Origin: Ochotona curzoniae
Lineage: Eukaryota; Chordata; Mammalia; Lagomorpha; Ochotonidae
Direction: 5' to 3'
Length of the DNA: 64,000 bases
Assembly: GCF_017591425.1 (NCBI RefSeq)
Contig: NW_024465885.1
Coordinates: 32,186,501 to 32,250,500 of the forward strand
Part shown: positions 1 through 10,887 of the stretch, one piece after another
How positions within the stretch are numbered: position 1 is the first letter of the stretch
Layout of the letters: every line of letters starts with the position of its first letter
Notes under the pieces: generated by a model
The model's input: only the letters and a program-made list of their open reading frames with translations
Databases searched by the model: none
What the model was told of the DNA's origin: nothing
Program-made: the position numbers and the translations under genes

Positions 1-1333
1 TTAAAAGCCAAGAGCACTGTGTTTCAGAGCCACATTCACAAACTTAACAGGTATATCTCAATATACGCTAATCTGTAAAATTCACTCCATTGTGGACCCA
101 AAGAATTGAGTGATAGCTGTCTGACTCCTTGCTTTGCACTTTACAAAATAACAACCAATTTACATTACCATTTTTATAAAGACAAGGGTACTCGTTGACT
201 CCTGTCTTCCTTAGGAAATAATTAAGATGACAGAGATTGGCAGTGAACAAGATGCTGAAGTTTAATGAGGGTTGTACTTGACAGGTCAGGCAGGCAGCAT
301 GTCAGTGGACCAATTTCCCCATCTGTGCATAGATGAGAATTTTAATGGGTTCAGAGAGATTGTCATTACACCAACTTTCCTTCCCCCACTCCTCTGCAAT
401 GTTGTCTGTCAGAAAGTTGCCTGGAGCAAAAGACCATCCATCCCTACCCCTCATGAAGTTCTTTGGTGAAACTGATACGTGTCTGTTTGATTTCAGGTTA
501 CTCAGGCCACTTCCTACATGAATCCTCTCTTCCCTTTTCTTGTTAGTCTGAACAAGGTGCAGAAGTGGCTGGTCAAGGAGACAGTTTCTAACTTTTATCA
601 GTACAGAGATTTTTGATTAAGATTTCAGCCCAATAGGACAGTTGGTAGAGACCCTTTCAATCCCAATTGGCTGGAAGGGGGTTGTGAGCAAGCAAATCTG
701 GAAAGGCTCAATGGTAATTACTGATCAAGATAGAAATTGAATGTGCAGTTGCACATTAACAGTTTATTACTGTGACAATGAATGTCCCAGGTATGGCACT
801 TATAAAGATTGTTACATGGGCTACAGAATTTAAACTGGAACTGAGATAGGATAATTACAATGAATGGCTATTACAGATCCTGATAAATCCAACACCATAC
901 CGGATACATCTGGTAAACTTTTGATTGTGTATCAGAAATGTCCTAGAGAACAGGAATCAAGACACTGGGGAAAACTTATTTCAGTGGCTGCTTCCTGCTG
1001 ACAGTTCTGGGACTAAAGTTTTTGGTGCAGCGACTGATAATAGACATTTTTTGGCAGGAAGAAGTTATCAGCATGATTATCAGTGAAGTTTTGAGTGACT
1101 GAGTGAACCACTGAGTGCTGTTTTGGACACTTGAATGAACCAATTACTTCAGAAACTTAAGGGAGTGGCCCTAAAGACATTTTAAAAAGTCAGAGGAGTG
1201 AATGGAAACTCAAAACAGGCAGCCATGAAGATTTTGAAACCAGCTCAAAATGAATGAAATGCCCCATCCATGTAGAAAAATAATGAGGAGAAAATCAAGA
1301 AAATCGCCATTCAAAAATTGGCCCTGAAAGAAA
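1..1333. other. Unassigned AT-rich sequence
   Basis: No repeat family, exon or RNA gene is recognised. Open frames are at most about 65 codons, overlap each other and lack codon structure. It ends at the T-rich tail of the L1 that follows. Confidence 0.6.
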
Positions 1334-2335
1334 GTAAAGTGCTTTTTTTTAAAACTTATTTTTTTAATTGTTAATAACATTGTATTATGTGATACAGTTT
1401 TATAGGTGTTTGGATTTCCCTCGCTCTTCCCACAACCCTCCCCCCACAGTGCCTTGAATCCAAAATGGAACTCTTGAGAGATTAGTAGTTGAAAGATAGT
1501 TAAAGTATTAAATAAGGTCCACAGTATCTGGGTTATATTGATTTTGATTGAAGTTTTACATAATCAGTTCCCCTGGGGTAACAGGTAGTGGACAGTGTCA
1601 GGGTACGGTGCAGGGAGGAGGGACTGCGAGTGTAATAGAGGTTGACATAGTTGGGTTAACATCCAGTCCTGATTCCTTCATTGCGGGCATGGACCATGCA
1701 AAAAGTTCAGCATCTTATTGTCCAGATATATTCAACAGTTTCACTGGGAGACTGCCCCTGGTCTGAAAGTAGAGCTGGGGGAATATCATCCCCTCCAATG
1801 AAAAGCCATTACACAACTTCAACAACAATTTACAACAATTTACATCATGAAGTTAATTGACATGGTATTGAGTGACCAACACGTTAGAAAATGCAAATTC
1901 TTAACCACATGCTGTGACTACTTCATTGGCATTTCAATTTTAGTTTATACACAACCAGCTGCTATACAACTTAAAATAGTGATAGGGTACTATACAGCTG
2001 TCTCGAGTCTATTTTCACTTTTATATCTAGCAGCTTATAGTATTCAAGCATGATTTCTACTGAACTTCGCAAATTTTAGGCTAGTCCCAACAGGCTTATA
2101 ACTCAAACATTCCATATATCAATAATTGAGGAACAGAACAGTTTTAGGAGGGGTGTGCAGAGAAATCTTGAATACCTTAATGAGGAGTAACTAATCTTTG
2201 TATCTTACCTAGTGAGGTATATGGGAGTTCCAGCTGTCTGTTTTTGGTCTGTTCTAACCTTTCCTAATTGGCCTCTGTCTATTTGATCTAGTTTGGAGGG
2301 GGGAAGGAGGTGCTCTGTAGCGACCCTGACGGTCA
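1334..2335 (-). mobile_element. LINE-1 3' UTR, rearranged (lagomorph type)
   Basis: A minus-strand L1 3' end. Read on the minus strand, 2105 to 1334 holds the same blocks as the 42 kb, 10.9 kb and 63.8 kb copies: TAAAATTGAAATG, GTAGTCACAG, GGACAATAAGATGCTG, a G-rich stretch near 1418-1447 and the terminal AAAACTGTATCACATAATAC, followed by an A-rich tail that appears as T-rich DNA at 1340-1380. From about 2110 to 2335 the sequence is instead an L1 3' UTR block on the plus strand (GTGTGCAGAGAAATCTTGAA), which recurs reverse-complemented at 63030-63235. The element is therefore an inverted composite. The right edge is approximate and no clear target-site duplication was found. Coding sequence is absent. 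Confidence 0.75.
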
Positions 2336-4150
2336 TTGCAAGAAAAGGTGGAGAGCCAAAGTCAGTAGGGACAAATCCATCTTTTTAAGAAAATTTAAAT
2401 ACAATTGAAACACTAGCCAGGAAAACAGTTTCATACATTCAATAGAAAAATATTCAGTGATCTGGATAAATTGTTTTTTTTAATCAATATATGTAAATTC
2501 TCTCTTTATACTTCTCTTCTCCTATTAAATAAATTGATCCTTTTATAATGGAAGAGACTATCTAAAATAGACTTCGTGTTTCTTTATTTTATGTATTCTT
2601 CAGTGTAAGTACCAAAATATAAGTCAGTATTAAATTTTGCTTCCTGATATTTTGAGCAGTTGTTTTTAACTCCATTCATCATTTTTCTTGATCTTTCCTG
2701 CTCTGTATTTAATTATTTTAAATAAAATATTTGTATGAAGGTTATTGATATAAAATACAGTTTATCTGAAAATACACATGATATAATATTCTTCGAGGCC
2801 CTGCATGAGGGTCCATTTAGCTATGTCCTCAGAAACTCTGCAACAGGATTCCATTTAGTTTTAGAAATAGGATTAGGTACTTGGAATGAAAATGTGAGAA
2901 CCATAGAAATTTCAGCCTCTCATTCGCTCAGCATCCATCAAACGATTCATTTAACAATGTGCAAAGTAGCCACAATGTGCTGAGAACGGTAGCCCCCCAT
3001 AAGTAGAAACGGGCATGTAAAAATGTCGCACTGTGAATCTGTCACCTTGACTAAAGTTTAAGAGAAAGTAAAAGGGAGGAAGCGTAAGAGAAAAAGAGAA
3101 GAAATTTTCATTTAAGTGAGAGATTTGGTGAAAAGGGAAGAACATCATGGCATCTGAAGGAGAGAATTCTAAAGGGAATAGCTCAAATCGAAATAGAAAA
3201 GTTTTTACTGACATGAGAAAACATCTCTAGATCCTGGTAGACAAATGAACTTATGATATTAGGCTGTAAAGTGCTTTCTCATTCCAGGTGAGCAAAAGAC
3301 CTGTAACTCTTTGAAATATCTTAGACACAGCATTCATGTTTCTTACATGTGTTACCATGTGTTATGTGACAAGAAGTACAACAGTAAAATTTGCAGCACC
3401 TTTATCTTGGCTTGAAGATCAGTGTTCTATCCAATGACATTGGTTAAAAATACATGATTTGACAATGTAAATCAACATTTGGCTGCAACCCAGTCACCAG
3501 GTTTCAAAAAGATTTGTAACTATTACTTATACTAGAATTGAATACATAAAAATTGTTAGGTGACAGCAATCAAAGGTCTTTAGGTATGAATTTCTAAAAC
3601 TTCCGGTTTTGTTCAGCATCCACTTATGCCCCATGATGTAATAGGTAAGTAGCAAAGAATGAAAAATACTTCACATCCTCAGAGGGTTTTGGTTATGAAG
3701 TAAATCCAGACTTGTAAACAATATGTGCAATAAAATATTACTAGTGAACTGTATGAAATGAGTGCATAAATGGCTCTTTCTTGTAAAATGAGAAGTATTA
3801 TTTCTATCTGGGGAATTTATAGATTTAATGCAACTCTCTAACAGTTTTTACTAAGCATGTGTAAAAAATTTCATAAAGAGAGGTACTCACATTTTAATGT
3901 ACAGGGGATCAGGTTCTCACACAGGCGAGCATATTCTTTCATGCAGTAAATGCGTTTCACAAGCCTAGTTTGCATTTCGCATGGGGAATGTTTAATAGAA
4001 CCTGGAATTTGCTAAAACCTGTTTCCTTATTCATGTGTTTAGGGGAAAAATAAAGTGTAATACAGTATTTGGAGCAAATGGATGATACATTCTAACTTAA
4101 AGCCACCCTATTTGTAAAATGAAATCTTTGTTTTCAAAATGATTCTGTTG
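2336..4150. other. Unassigned AT-rich sequence
   Basis: No feature recognised. Short open frames on both strands (for example 2735-2983 plus, 2951-3214 minus) have no recognisable motifs. Confidence 0.55.
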
Positions 4151-4400
4151 ATTATTTGAATGGCCAAGTTAGAGAGGAAGAGAGAGCTCTTCATTGATGG
4201 GGCTCATTTCTCAAGGCCAGTGATGGGGTAAAGAAAAGGCTGGATTTGGAACTCCTGCAATGGGGGTCAGGAGGCTCAAGTATTAAGGCTGTGTGGGGCT
4301 CTTTTCCACTGCTTTCCCATGTTCACTGGGAGGTCTATTGGAAAAGAGGCAGCCAGGACTTGAATCTGGCCTCAGAAAGGATGTCTTCAATCAGCAGGTT
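4151..4400 (-). repeat. Old CSINE fragment
   Basis: Read on the minus strand this keeps the order of CSINE body blocks: a block like CAAGTCCTGGCTGCC, then the AGCAGTGGAAAAGAG region, then the GAGAGCTCTC-rich 3' part. It is strongly diverged and lacks a clear tail or duplication. It belongs to the older, rabbit-like CSINE layer. Confidence 0.5.
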
Positions 4401-4752
4401 CAGACAGGAACTTTAGCCCATTGTCACTACCACGTTAGTTATCACATGAACCCTCTTGCAAGGAGTTCTAAGCGTAATATTACAGAAGGGTTCATCTTAA
4501 GTTTGTGGAAAATAAAATTAAAGACAATCTTAATATGGTACAAAAATACTTCAGGAATTTCAGAACTCTTTGAAGGTCTGTCATATCACTAGAGAATACT
4601 GAATATATAACTTACTGGATCTGTATCAGTGGAAGAAGAATTTCAGTACTGAAAATATGTAGTGCTCTGATTTGGCATGGCTGAATTTGCTAGGTACTCT
4701 TTCCAAAGCAAAACACACACAACTTCCAAGTTAATAACAAAAATTCATTCAT

Positions 4753-4830
4753 GGGCCCGGCATGATAGCCTGATGGGATCCTCAGTGTGCAAGGGGAGGG
4801 TTTAGTCACTAGGCTATCACGTAAGTCCCT
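4753..4830. repeat. Fold-back of two CSINE heads
   Basis: A plus-strand CSINE 5' end (GGGCCCGGCATGATAGCCT, 4753-4771) is followed after a short spacer by a minus-strand CSINE 5' end containing AGGCTATCACGTAAGTCCC (4811-4829). TGATAGCCT at 4763-4771 and AGGCTATCA at 4811-4819 are exact reverse complements. The body and tail of the SINE are missing on both sides, so this is a head-to-head remnant and not an ordinary insertion. Confidence 0.6.
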
Positions 4831-5381
4831 AAAGGAAAATTAATTTATTTCTCCATTTATTTTCCTTTTTGTTGATAATTCAAAGCAAACAAAGCCAAAT
4901 TTTCTAACTATTAAATTGAAAAAAAAATGAGGAACTCCAAAAGAGTACTATGTAATACAATCTTTTCTAACACCCCATTTCTCCAAATACATCAATATAG
5001 AATTCATAGAAATTTGTGAGTGGAAAATTCATGACTTCTTATAGAAATCAATGCTTTACGAAGAGAATAAGTCTATGGACTCAGTTCCTATTTACCTTAA
5101 CTTAGCTTGGTTATGTGTAAAAATGAAGATTATGCAAGTTGCTTTTATAGGAAATATATGAAACAAAATATTTATACTGAACAAGAGCTATTTTAGATTG
5201 ACTTTAAACAATAAAGTTTGTGATTTCTAAGTGCATCTCCAGTTAGTGATCAAATAAATTTTAAAAAATGATTTCAATTGGCTAACAACATTAAATAGTT
5301 GTTTTTGAAAAACTACTCACTTGTAACAGTCAATTGCACTAGGATACATGTAAATTCATATACTGGAAACATTTCACATTT
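4831..5381. other. Unassigned AT-rich sequence
   Basis: No feature recognised between the fold-back and the next CSINE. An A8 run at 4919-4927 is the only simple sequence of note. Confidence 0.55.
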
Positions 5382-5718
5382 GGGCCTGGTACAGTAGCCC
5401 AGCAGCTAAAATCCTCCCCTTGAACACAGCAGGATCCCATTTGGGCGCCACTTTTTAAATCCCAACAACCCTGCTTCTCAATCAACTCCTTGCTTGTGGC
5501 CTGAGAAAGCAGTGGAGGGCAGCCCAAAGCCTTGGGACCCTGTACCCACGTGGGAGACCCAGAAGAGGCTCTGGGCTCCTGGCTTTGGATTGGCTCAGCT
5601 CTGGCCATTGCAGTCACTTGAGGAGTGAATCATTAGATGGAAGATCTTCCTGTCTGTCTCTCTACCTCCCTGTATATCTGACTTTGCAATAAAAAAATAA
5701 ATAAATCTTAGAAAAAAG
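5382..5718 (+). repeat. CSINE, near full length
   Basis: The order is complete: head GGGCCTGGTACAGTAGCCC, body with CTTGTGGCCTGAGAAAGCAG, CTTGGGACCCTGTACCCACG and AGGAGTGAATCATTAGATGG, then TATATCTGACTTTGCAATAA and an AATAAATAAATC tail. Imperfect direct repeats TTCACATTT and TTCACTTTT flank it. The antisense open frame at 5339-5617 lies inside this SINE and is not a gene. Confidence 0.9.
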
Positions 5719-6104
5719 TTCACTTTTATGATCACATGTCTAACTTCTTTAGGGAGAGCTGTTGCCTATATATGTAAATTAAAACAATAGCTTCCCCCTT
5801 TCCCAACAATAACATCAACATATCTGGAAGAACCATGGATGGCATCTGAGCATGTATTTAATATTAATTCTAAATCATACAAAAGTCTACAAATCAGCTA
5901 AATCCTAAATAATTTCATAATAAGACATTTGACTTTTCTTACATGTCTTACTCACCTCCCAAAAGGCGAGCAAATTTTCAATACCAGGTTATTCTTATAG
6001 CCTCGGCTTGTATTGTATAAATGTAGATTTAAAAAAAATACACCAATTTTTACTGCTTTCTGTGTAAATGACATTTTTAGAATATTATGTTATTTTTGAA
6101 ATTG

Positions 6105-6362
6105 ATTTTCATCTTTTTATTGAAAGACAGAAGGAAACCACATAGGCAGAGATTTTTCAGTCAAAGATTCACTCTCCCAGTGCCACAGTAAGTGTGCGTC
6201 AGGCTGACGTCAGGGGTCAGATGATTTCCCATGGAGGCATCACTCACCTAGTTATTTTGGAAGTCAGCACCTGTGACTCAGCAGAAACAGGGCAGCAATA
6301 CAATAGTCAATATTCCCACAAGGCGGCTCATGGGATGCTGGTGTCTTAGTCACTGTGCCCCA
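6105..6362 (-). repeat. Old CSINE
   Basis: The minus strand keeps the CSINE order, with the tail side at 6112-6130 (TTTTTATTGAAAGACAG), a block resembling GATTCACTCTCCCAGTG and a head resembling TGGGGCACAGTGACTAAGAC at 6345-6362. It is diverged, with no readable duplication. Confidence 0.7.
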
Positions 6363-6734
6363 CTCACAATGAATTTTGAAATATACAGTTGCAACAATTT
6401 TCTTTAAAAGATAGAATTATTCTTAGTATTATTAGTATTACTCTGAAAAATCTCAGTCTTGGTCACTTTGTGTCTCCTTAAAAATTTCATTGATTTTCAT
6501 TATTCCTACATTGTTCTGCTTAATCTCTTGAAAGCCAATCAGTTCCAAGTGGAAAAACACAGAATTTCCTTTGAGAGACACTTGAAGTACATTAAAGCAC
6601 TGATGAACGATCCAAGATGAGACCTGTGATTTCTAAACACTGAATTTGGGGTCACTGCCTCCTTAGTACTGTTATAGTAGTAAGTAACCGATATCAATCA
6701 TCTCATTTTATGCTATCACGATGTGATGTGATGA
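6363..6734. other. Unassigned sequence
   Basis: No feature recognised. It contains ordinary AT-rich DNA with one ATTATTAGTATTA run. Confidence 0.5.
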
Positions 6735-7515
6735 CTGAATGTTAAGTGCAATCTTTTAAAAAATATTCTTTATTTTTCATGATATACTTCCTTAGGCTCA
6801 GGGACTTTCCCTTCCACCCTCCCTTGCCCCTCTTCCTCACTGTTTTCCCCAATGTTGGAATAATAATTTCGTCCCGCAACAACAGTGAGAAGTCCATCAT
6901 TCTGCTATGTAAGTGTATCCTGACATCGTGGGTATAGAGAATGGTATTAATTCCAGCGTTCTAGTGTCAATATATACTTAAAGTTTCATTGAGAGTTCAT
7001 TCTTTATTCAGAAGTAGGGATGTATACTGTAATGTACATCCATTTGATGGTTCACCTGCCTCAATTATAAAGATCCCAAAGATAAGTATATGTATATATA
7101 TGCTTACCAATCAATCCATTGACCTTGTATTTTGCAGGAAGGTTGTCTTATATCAGACTGAACAAATGATATTTGTCCTATTTTGATTAGTTTATTTCAC
7201 TGAGCTTAAGTGTCTCTTGTTGGGACCATTTTGTTACAAATGGTAGAATGTAATTCCTTCTAAAGTTCGAGTAGTATTCCATGGAGTAGATGTACCGCAG
7301 TTTCTTTATCCATTTTTTTTCTAGTGGACACATCTGGATTGTTTCCATTTCCTTGCTATTGTAGATTTTCTGCTATAAATATAGAATCACAGGTCATTTT
7401 CGCATTGGCAGATTTCATTTTCTTGGGATATATTTCAGAAATGGAATAGCTGGAATAGCTGGCAGATTGGCTTTCAGGTCTGTTAGCGTTCTCCAGGCTA
7501 ACTCCCAAACATGTT
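6735..7515 (-). mobile_element. Old LINE-1 3' end (ORF2 C-terminus plus 3' UTR)
   Basis: On the minus strand the element enters in the last part of ORF2. The block AGTATTCCATGGAGTAGATG at 7270-7289 and ATCTGGATTGTTTCCATTTC near 7331 are the reverse complement of the conserved ORF2 3' region. It then runs through a 3' UTR to a C-rich stretch at 6810-6835 (G-rich on the element strand) and an A-rich tail seen as TTTTAAAAAATATTCTTTAT at 6750-6775. It is heavily mutated and not coding. Confidence 0.8.
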
Positions 7516-8659
7516 GTAATCTAAAGAGTGAGACAAGCAAAGATAGATGGTAAAAGCATAATTCCAGCTGTGTTGTGAGGGTTTTCTGGAAGAAACTAAT
7601 ATTTGAGTGTGTATACTGTGTGAAGTAGGCTCTAATGTGCCATTTAGCCCTTACAGGATTAAAATAGAATAGGAAGAGTAAATTACTTTTCTCTGTTTTT
7701 GATTGACCTGGGAATTTCTTCTTATCTTGTTTGGGATGTTTGACGCTCCTGGACTTCTGATATTTCACCTTCAATTCATCTGTTCTTCAGGTTTTTGTTT
7801 GGACATAAACTGATTTTCATCACAGTTTTTGCTCCTGGACAACCTTGTAGAGGGCAGATGGTGAAACGTATCGGCCTCCGTAGTGATGTGAGGTAATCTT
7901 TATCACCTGTCTCTCCTTCCCTTTCCATCTCTTGAGTCAATGATCTCTGGAGCAGCTGAGTAAATAACATTGTTTCTGTTTACATAAATGACATCATGTA
8001 TATTTTTAAAGTATATTGAAATTTATGTTTTTCTTAGTTATTGCATGCTTTTAAAAAACTCTAACCAACCTGAGTGTATTTGCAAGTTTCCAATTTGCAA
8101 ATATACTATAAGGAACAATTTGCATAGTAGAGAATTCCTATAAGGTAATCAAGAATTCACTGCAAAACGTTTCATTCCATAGACATCTCCTCCAGGAACA
8201 GATGTTTTTTCTTTGTGTGCTAATTATATTTTCCTGTCATTAAACACCAGCAACTTCACATTTTGGGTTCTACTGCCCAAAGCCAAATGCATAATCATAA
8301 GTGTCCTGCTGTATTTGTTTAACTCCTGAGTACTTTGCTCACAATCTATGCCCACAATTCAATTTATGGTGCTATACCTAAAGGGGATATTATGATTTTT
8401 CAAACGTCATTTACTTTAAGTGTTTTTTGGATGATTATTTAATCAATAAGAATTTATAGGGCACTTAGTTTTTTCCAATTCTGCATATGTTATTAAAACT
8501 ATAGACAAATGAGTGTCTAGAAAGTTTACGATAAACGCATGTTATGAAAAAAATGTACATGGATTTCAAAATATTCTGCACCAAAGTAAATCATCTTTTA
8601 ATTTCAGGTTTTGAAATTGTTTCATGTATGTATGTGGATATAGATGTTGTAAAAAGTTT
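7516..8659. other. Unassigned sequence
   Basis: No repeat or gene recognised. The minus-strand frame at 7415-7774 starts in unassigned sequence and runs into the neighbouring L1, which argues against a real gene. Confidence 0.5.
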
Positions 8660-8745
8660 AGACTACGGAAGATACCATTCTAAATATTTTACAAATACTA
8701 AATAGTTTAGTCATCACAATAAGCTTGGGTATGACTTTAGGTACT
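8660..8745 (+). repeat. Possible MIR fragment
   Basis: TATTTTACAAATACTAAATA followed by TTTAGTCATCACAATAAGCT resembles the MIR core stretch that reads roughly 'threshold-size, tissue-wide TTTACA...TCATCACAA'. It is short and diverged. Confidence 0.35.
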
Positions 8746-10224
8746 TAAGTATAGATATATAATAATAAGTTGTCTGTTGTCAATATACAAGCATTATCTT
8801 AGTTAACCTTGAGATTACACATTCCAGGTAATGACTGCTGTTCAGTTTATCTGGACTTAAGGAAGCAGACAAGCAAAAAATGTTTTCCTTAAAGTTGTCA
8901 GTGAGAATGAAAACATTACAAAAAAAAATTAGTATCTTGATACGTTGCAAATTTGATTGATAGTAAAGAATGGATAGCAATTCAGACCTGAAAGGGAGAA
9001 TTTAGAAAGGTTGTCTGAAGGGAGTGAACTATAAAGTCCTTTGATATGAAGAGATATGCAGTCAGGAGTCCGATTGATGGAAGGTGTAGATCACGCAGGG
9101 CTGAAGTGACATTGGTGGGGAAAGGCAAGTGAGGAGCCGGAGTGGCCACAGAGGTGTATCATGAAGTATGTTGCACTATATTGCAATCTTGGGTTACTCG
9201 GAATGATCTACGTTTGCCTTTAACAATTACAAACCTAGAGAATGATTTAATGATTGAAAAATACTTGTAATTGGATTTTAGCATACAAGAAAATGTCAGT
9301 AACAGTCGATTAAAGAAAATATTGAATTAGGATGTGTGTAGAAGTTAGAAAGTGGAATTGAAACCTGCTTAAATGTGGAAGAATGATGCTAAGAGGAAGC
9401 TTTAGTTTCGGGAGTTGAGCAATGCTGGTATTTTGAACTTTGGCATTATTGTTAAATATATATGTGTATATATATGTATATGTATATTCAGGACTAAGGT
9501 GATACTGTCTAAATTCATATTGTATTTAGATATAAAGTTTAGATTTTGTTAGCTGGGTGATGCTGCACTAATTTTTAATCTCAATGGGATTCAGTTTAAT
9601 GTCTTTTATAACAATGTTATAAATAATATTTTAATTACAATAGTGTTGTCCAGATTAAGTGTAATAATGTACAAAATCAGTTTAGTTGCATAAAAGCATA
9701 GTTAAGAGCAAAATTTAGAAACTATTCTTACTAAAAGCAGAAAGAAATCATTTATTGAATAACAATACTCAGTGTAAATGGTTTTAGGTTAACGTATGTT
9801 AACATAACTGAAATTTCCATAGCAAATATGAGCATAGAGAGGTTTCTCATAATACAGTTAGTAATTAGTTGGAACTACAGCCCTGAGATCCTACTCACAA
9901 GAAGGTATAAATTGATCAATGATATCAATAATATATCATCAGTAAAATGACCAAAATTGAATTTAAGGCCAAGTACCAGGCCCTCATAGCAATCATATAT
10001 AAGATAAGAAATCAAGTATCCATTTGAGTTTGGGGCATTGGTGTTGCATTGCTGTATGGTAAGAATAACTTTGGTGGATCCCATAATGGCTTCATGAAGA
10101 TGCGACATGAGGAATCTCACAAGGTTGTGCTCACAGGCTTGCGTCATTGCTTACTTGATTTATCCCTGTGCCTTAATTGCCTTGAAATTAATCACTTTAT
10201 CTTTCAACATGTGTTTTGTAAAGT
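8746..10224. other. Unassigned AT-rich sequence
   Basis: Nothing recognised except a short (TA/TG)n stretch at 9453-9487. The opposing frames at 9875-10147 and 10049-10279 have no motif support. Confidence 0.5.
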
Positions 10225-10560
10225 AACATCAGTTTGGGCAGTTACAACAAATGCACCACAGACTAGGTGGATTAAATAACAAAAGTTTATTTGTTTGCAA
10301 GGTGCCTGCACGTTTTGTTCCTCTTGTCGCCTTTGCCCTTGACTTCTAGATGACTGCTTCTTTGCTGTGCCCTCACATGACATTTACCATGCTCACACAA
10401 GCATGTCTCCTTTCCTTTTGCTTGTCTAAATACTCCACTTTTGTATGAAACGTCTCATATTGAATAAAGTTCACCTGCTGGACTTCATTTCACCTTAATG
10501 AGCTCCAAATTATAGTCACATTCTGTGATAATGGGTATTAAGGCGTTTGGACATGGATTT
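10225..10560 (-). repeat. ERVL-MaLR solo LTR, MLT1-like
   Basis: Read on the plus strand it shows the familiar antisense order of this LTR class: ACCACAGACTAGGTGGATTA, AACAAAAGTTTATTTG, CTGTGCCCTCACATGACATT, TATAGTCACATTCTGTGATA and a final part resembling GGACATGGATTTGG. No internal retroviral sequence lies beside it, so it is a solo LTR. The assignment rests on remembered consensus. Confidence 0.7.
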
Positions 10561-10875
10561 GGAGATATTAAAGCTATCTCAGATAATGAAATATAATGGG
10601 GAAATGAAAAACATGTATGAGCATATGACATGCACTGAAAGACTGTTTACTTTAACTGGCCCAGGTTGGCAGGTCAGTGTGTAGGTGCATACAGAAAAAC
10701 AAGCCCAAAGGTGCGTTGTACAGGCACCAAGAGGTCTGTGATTGCCTGTAACATAATAGAAGTTATCTGCATGTTGAGCACAGAAATAGCAAATCCCATT
10801 TGACTGTGGAAACAGCAAACTAAGAGCAAGCAGTATATATTGTTTTATACTGTTTATGATAAGTATTTAAAAGTT

Positions 10876-10887
10876 TAGACTGACTTT
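10876..10887 (+). repeat. Target-site duplication, left copy
   Basis: TAGACTGACTTT here matches TAGTCTGACTTT at 13077-13088 with one mismatch. The pair brackets the whole L1 composite between them and shows that it entered as one event. Confidence 0.8.
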
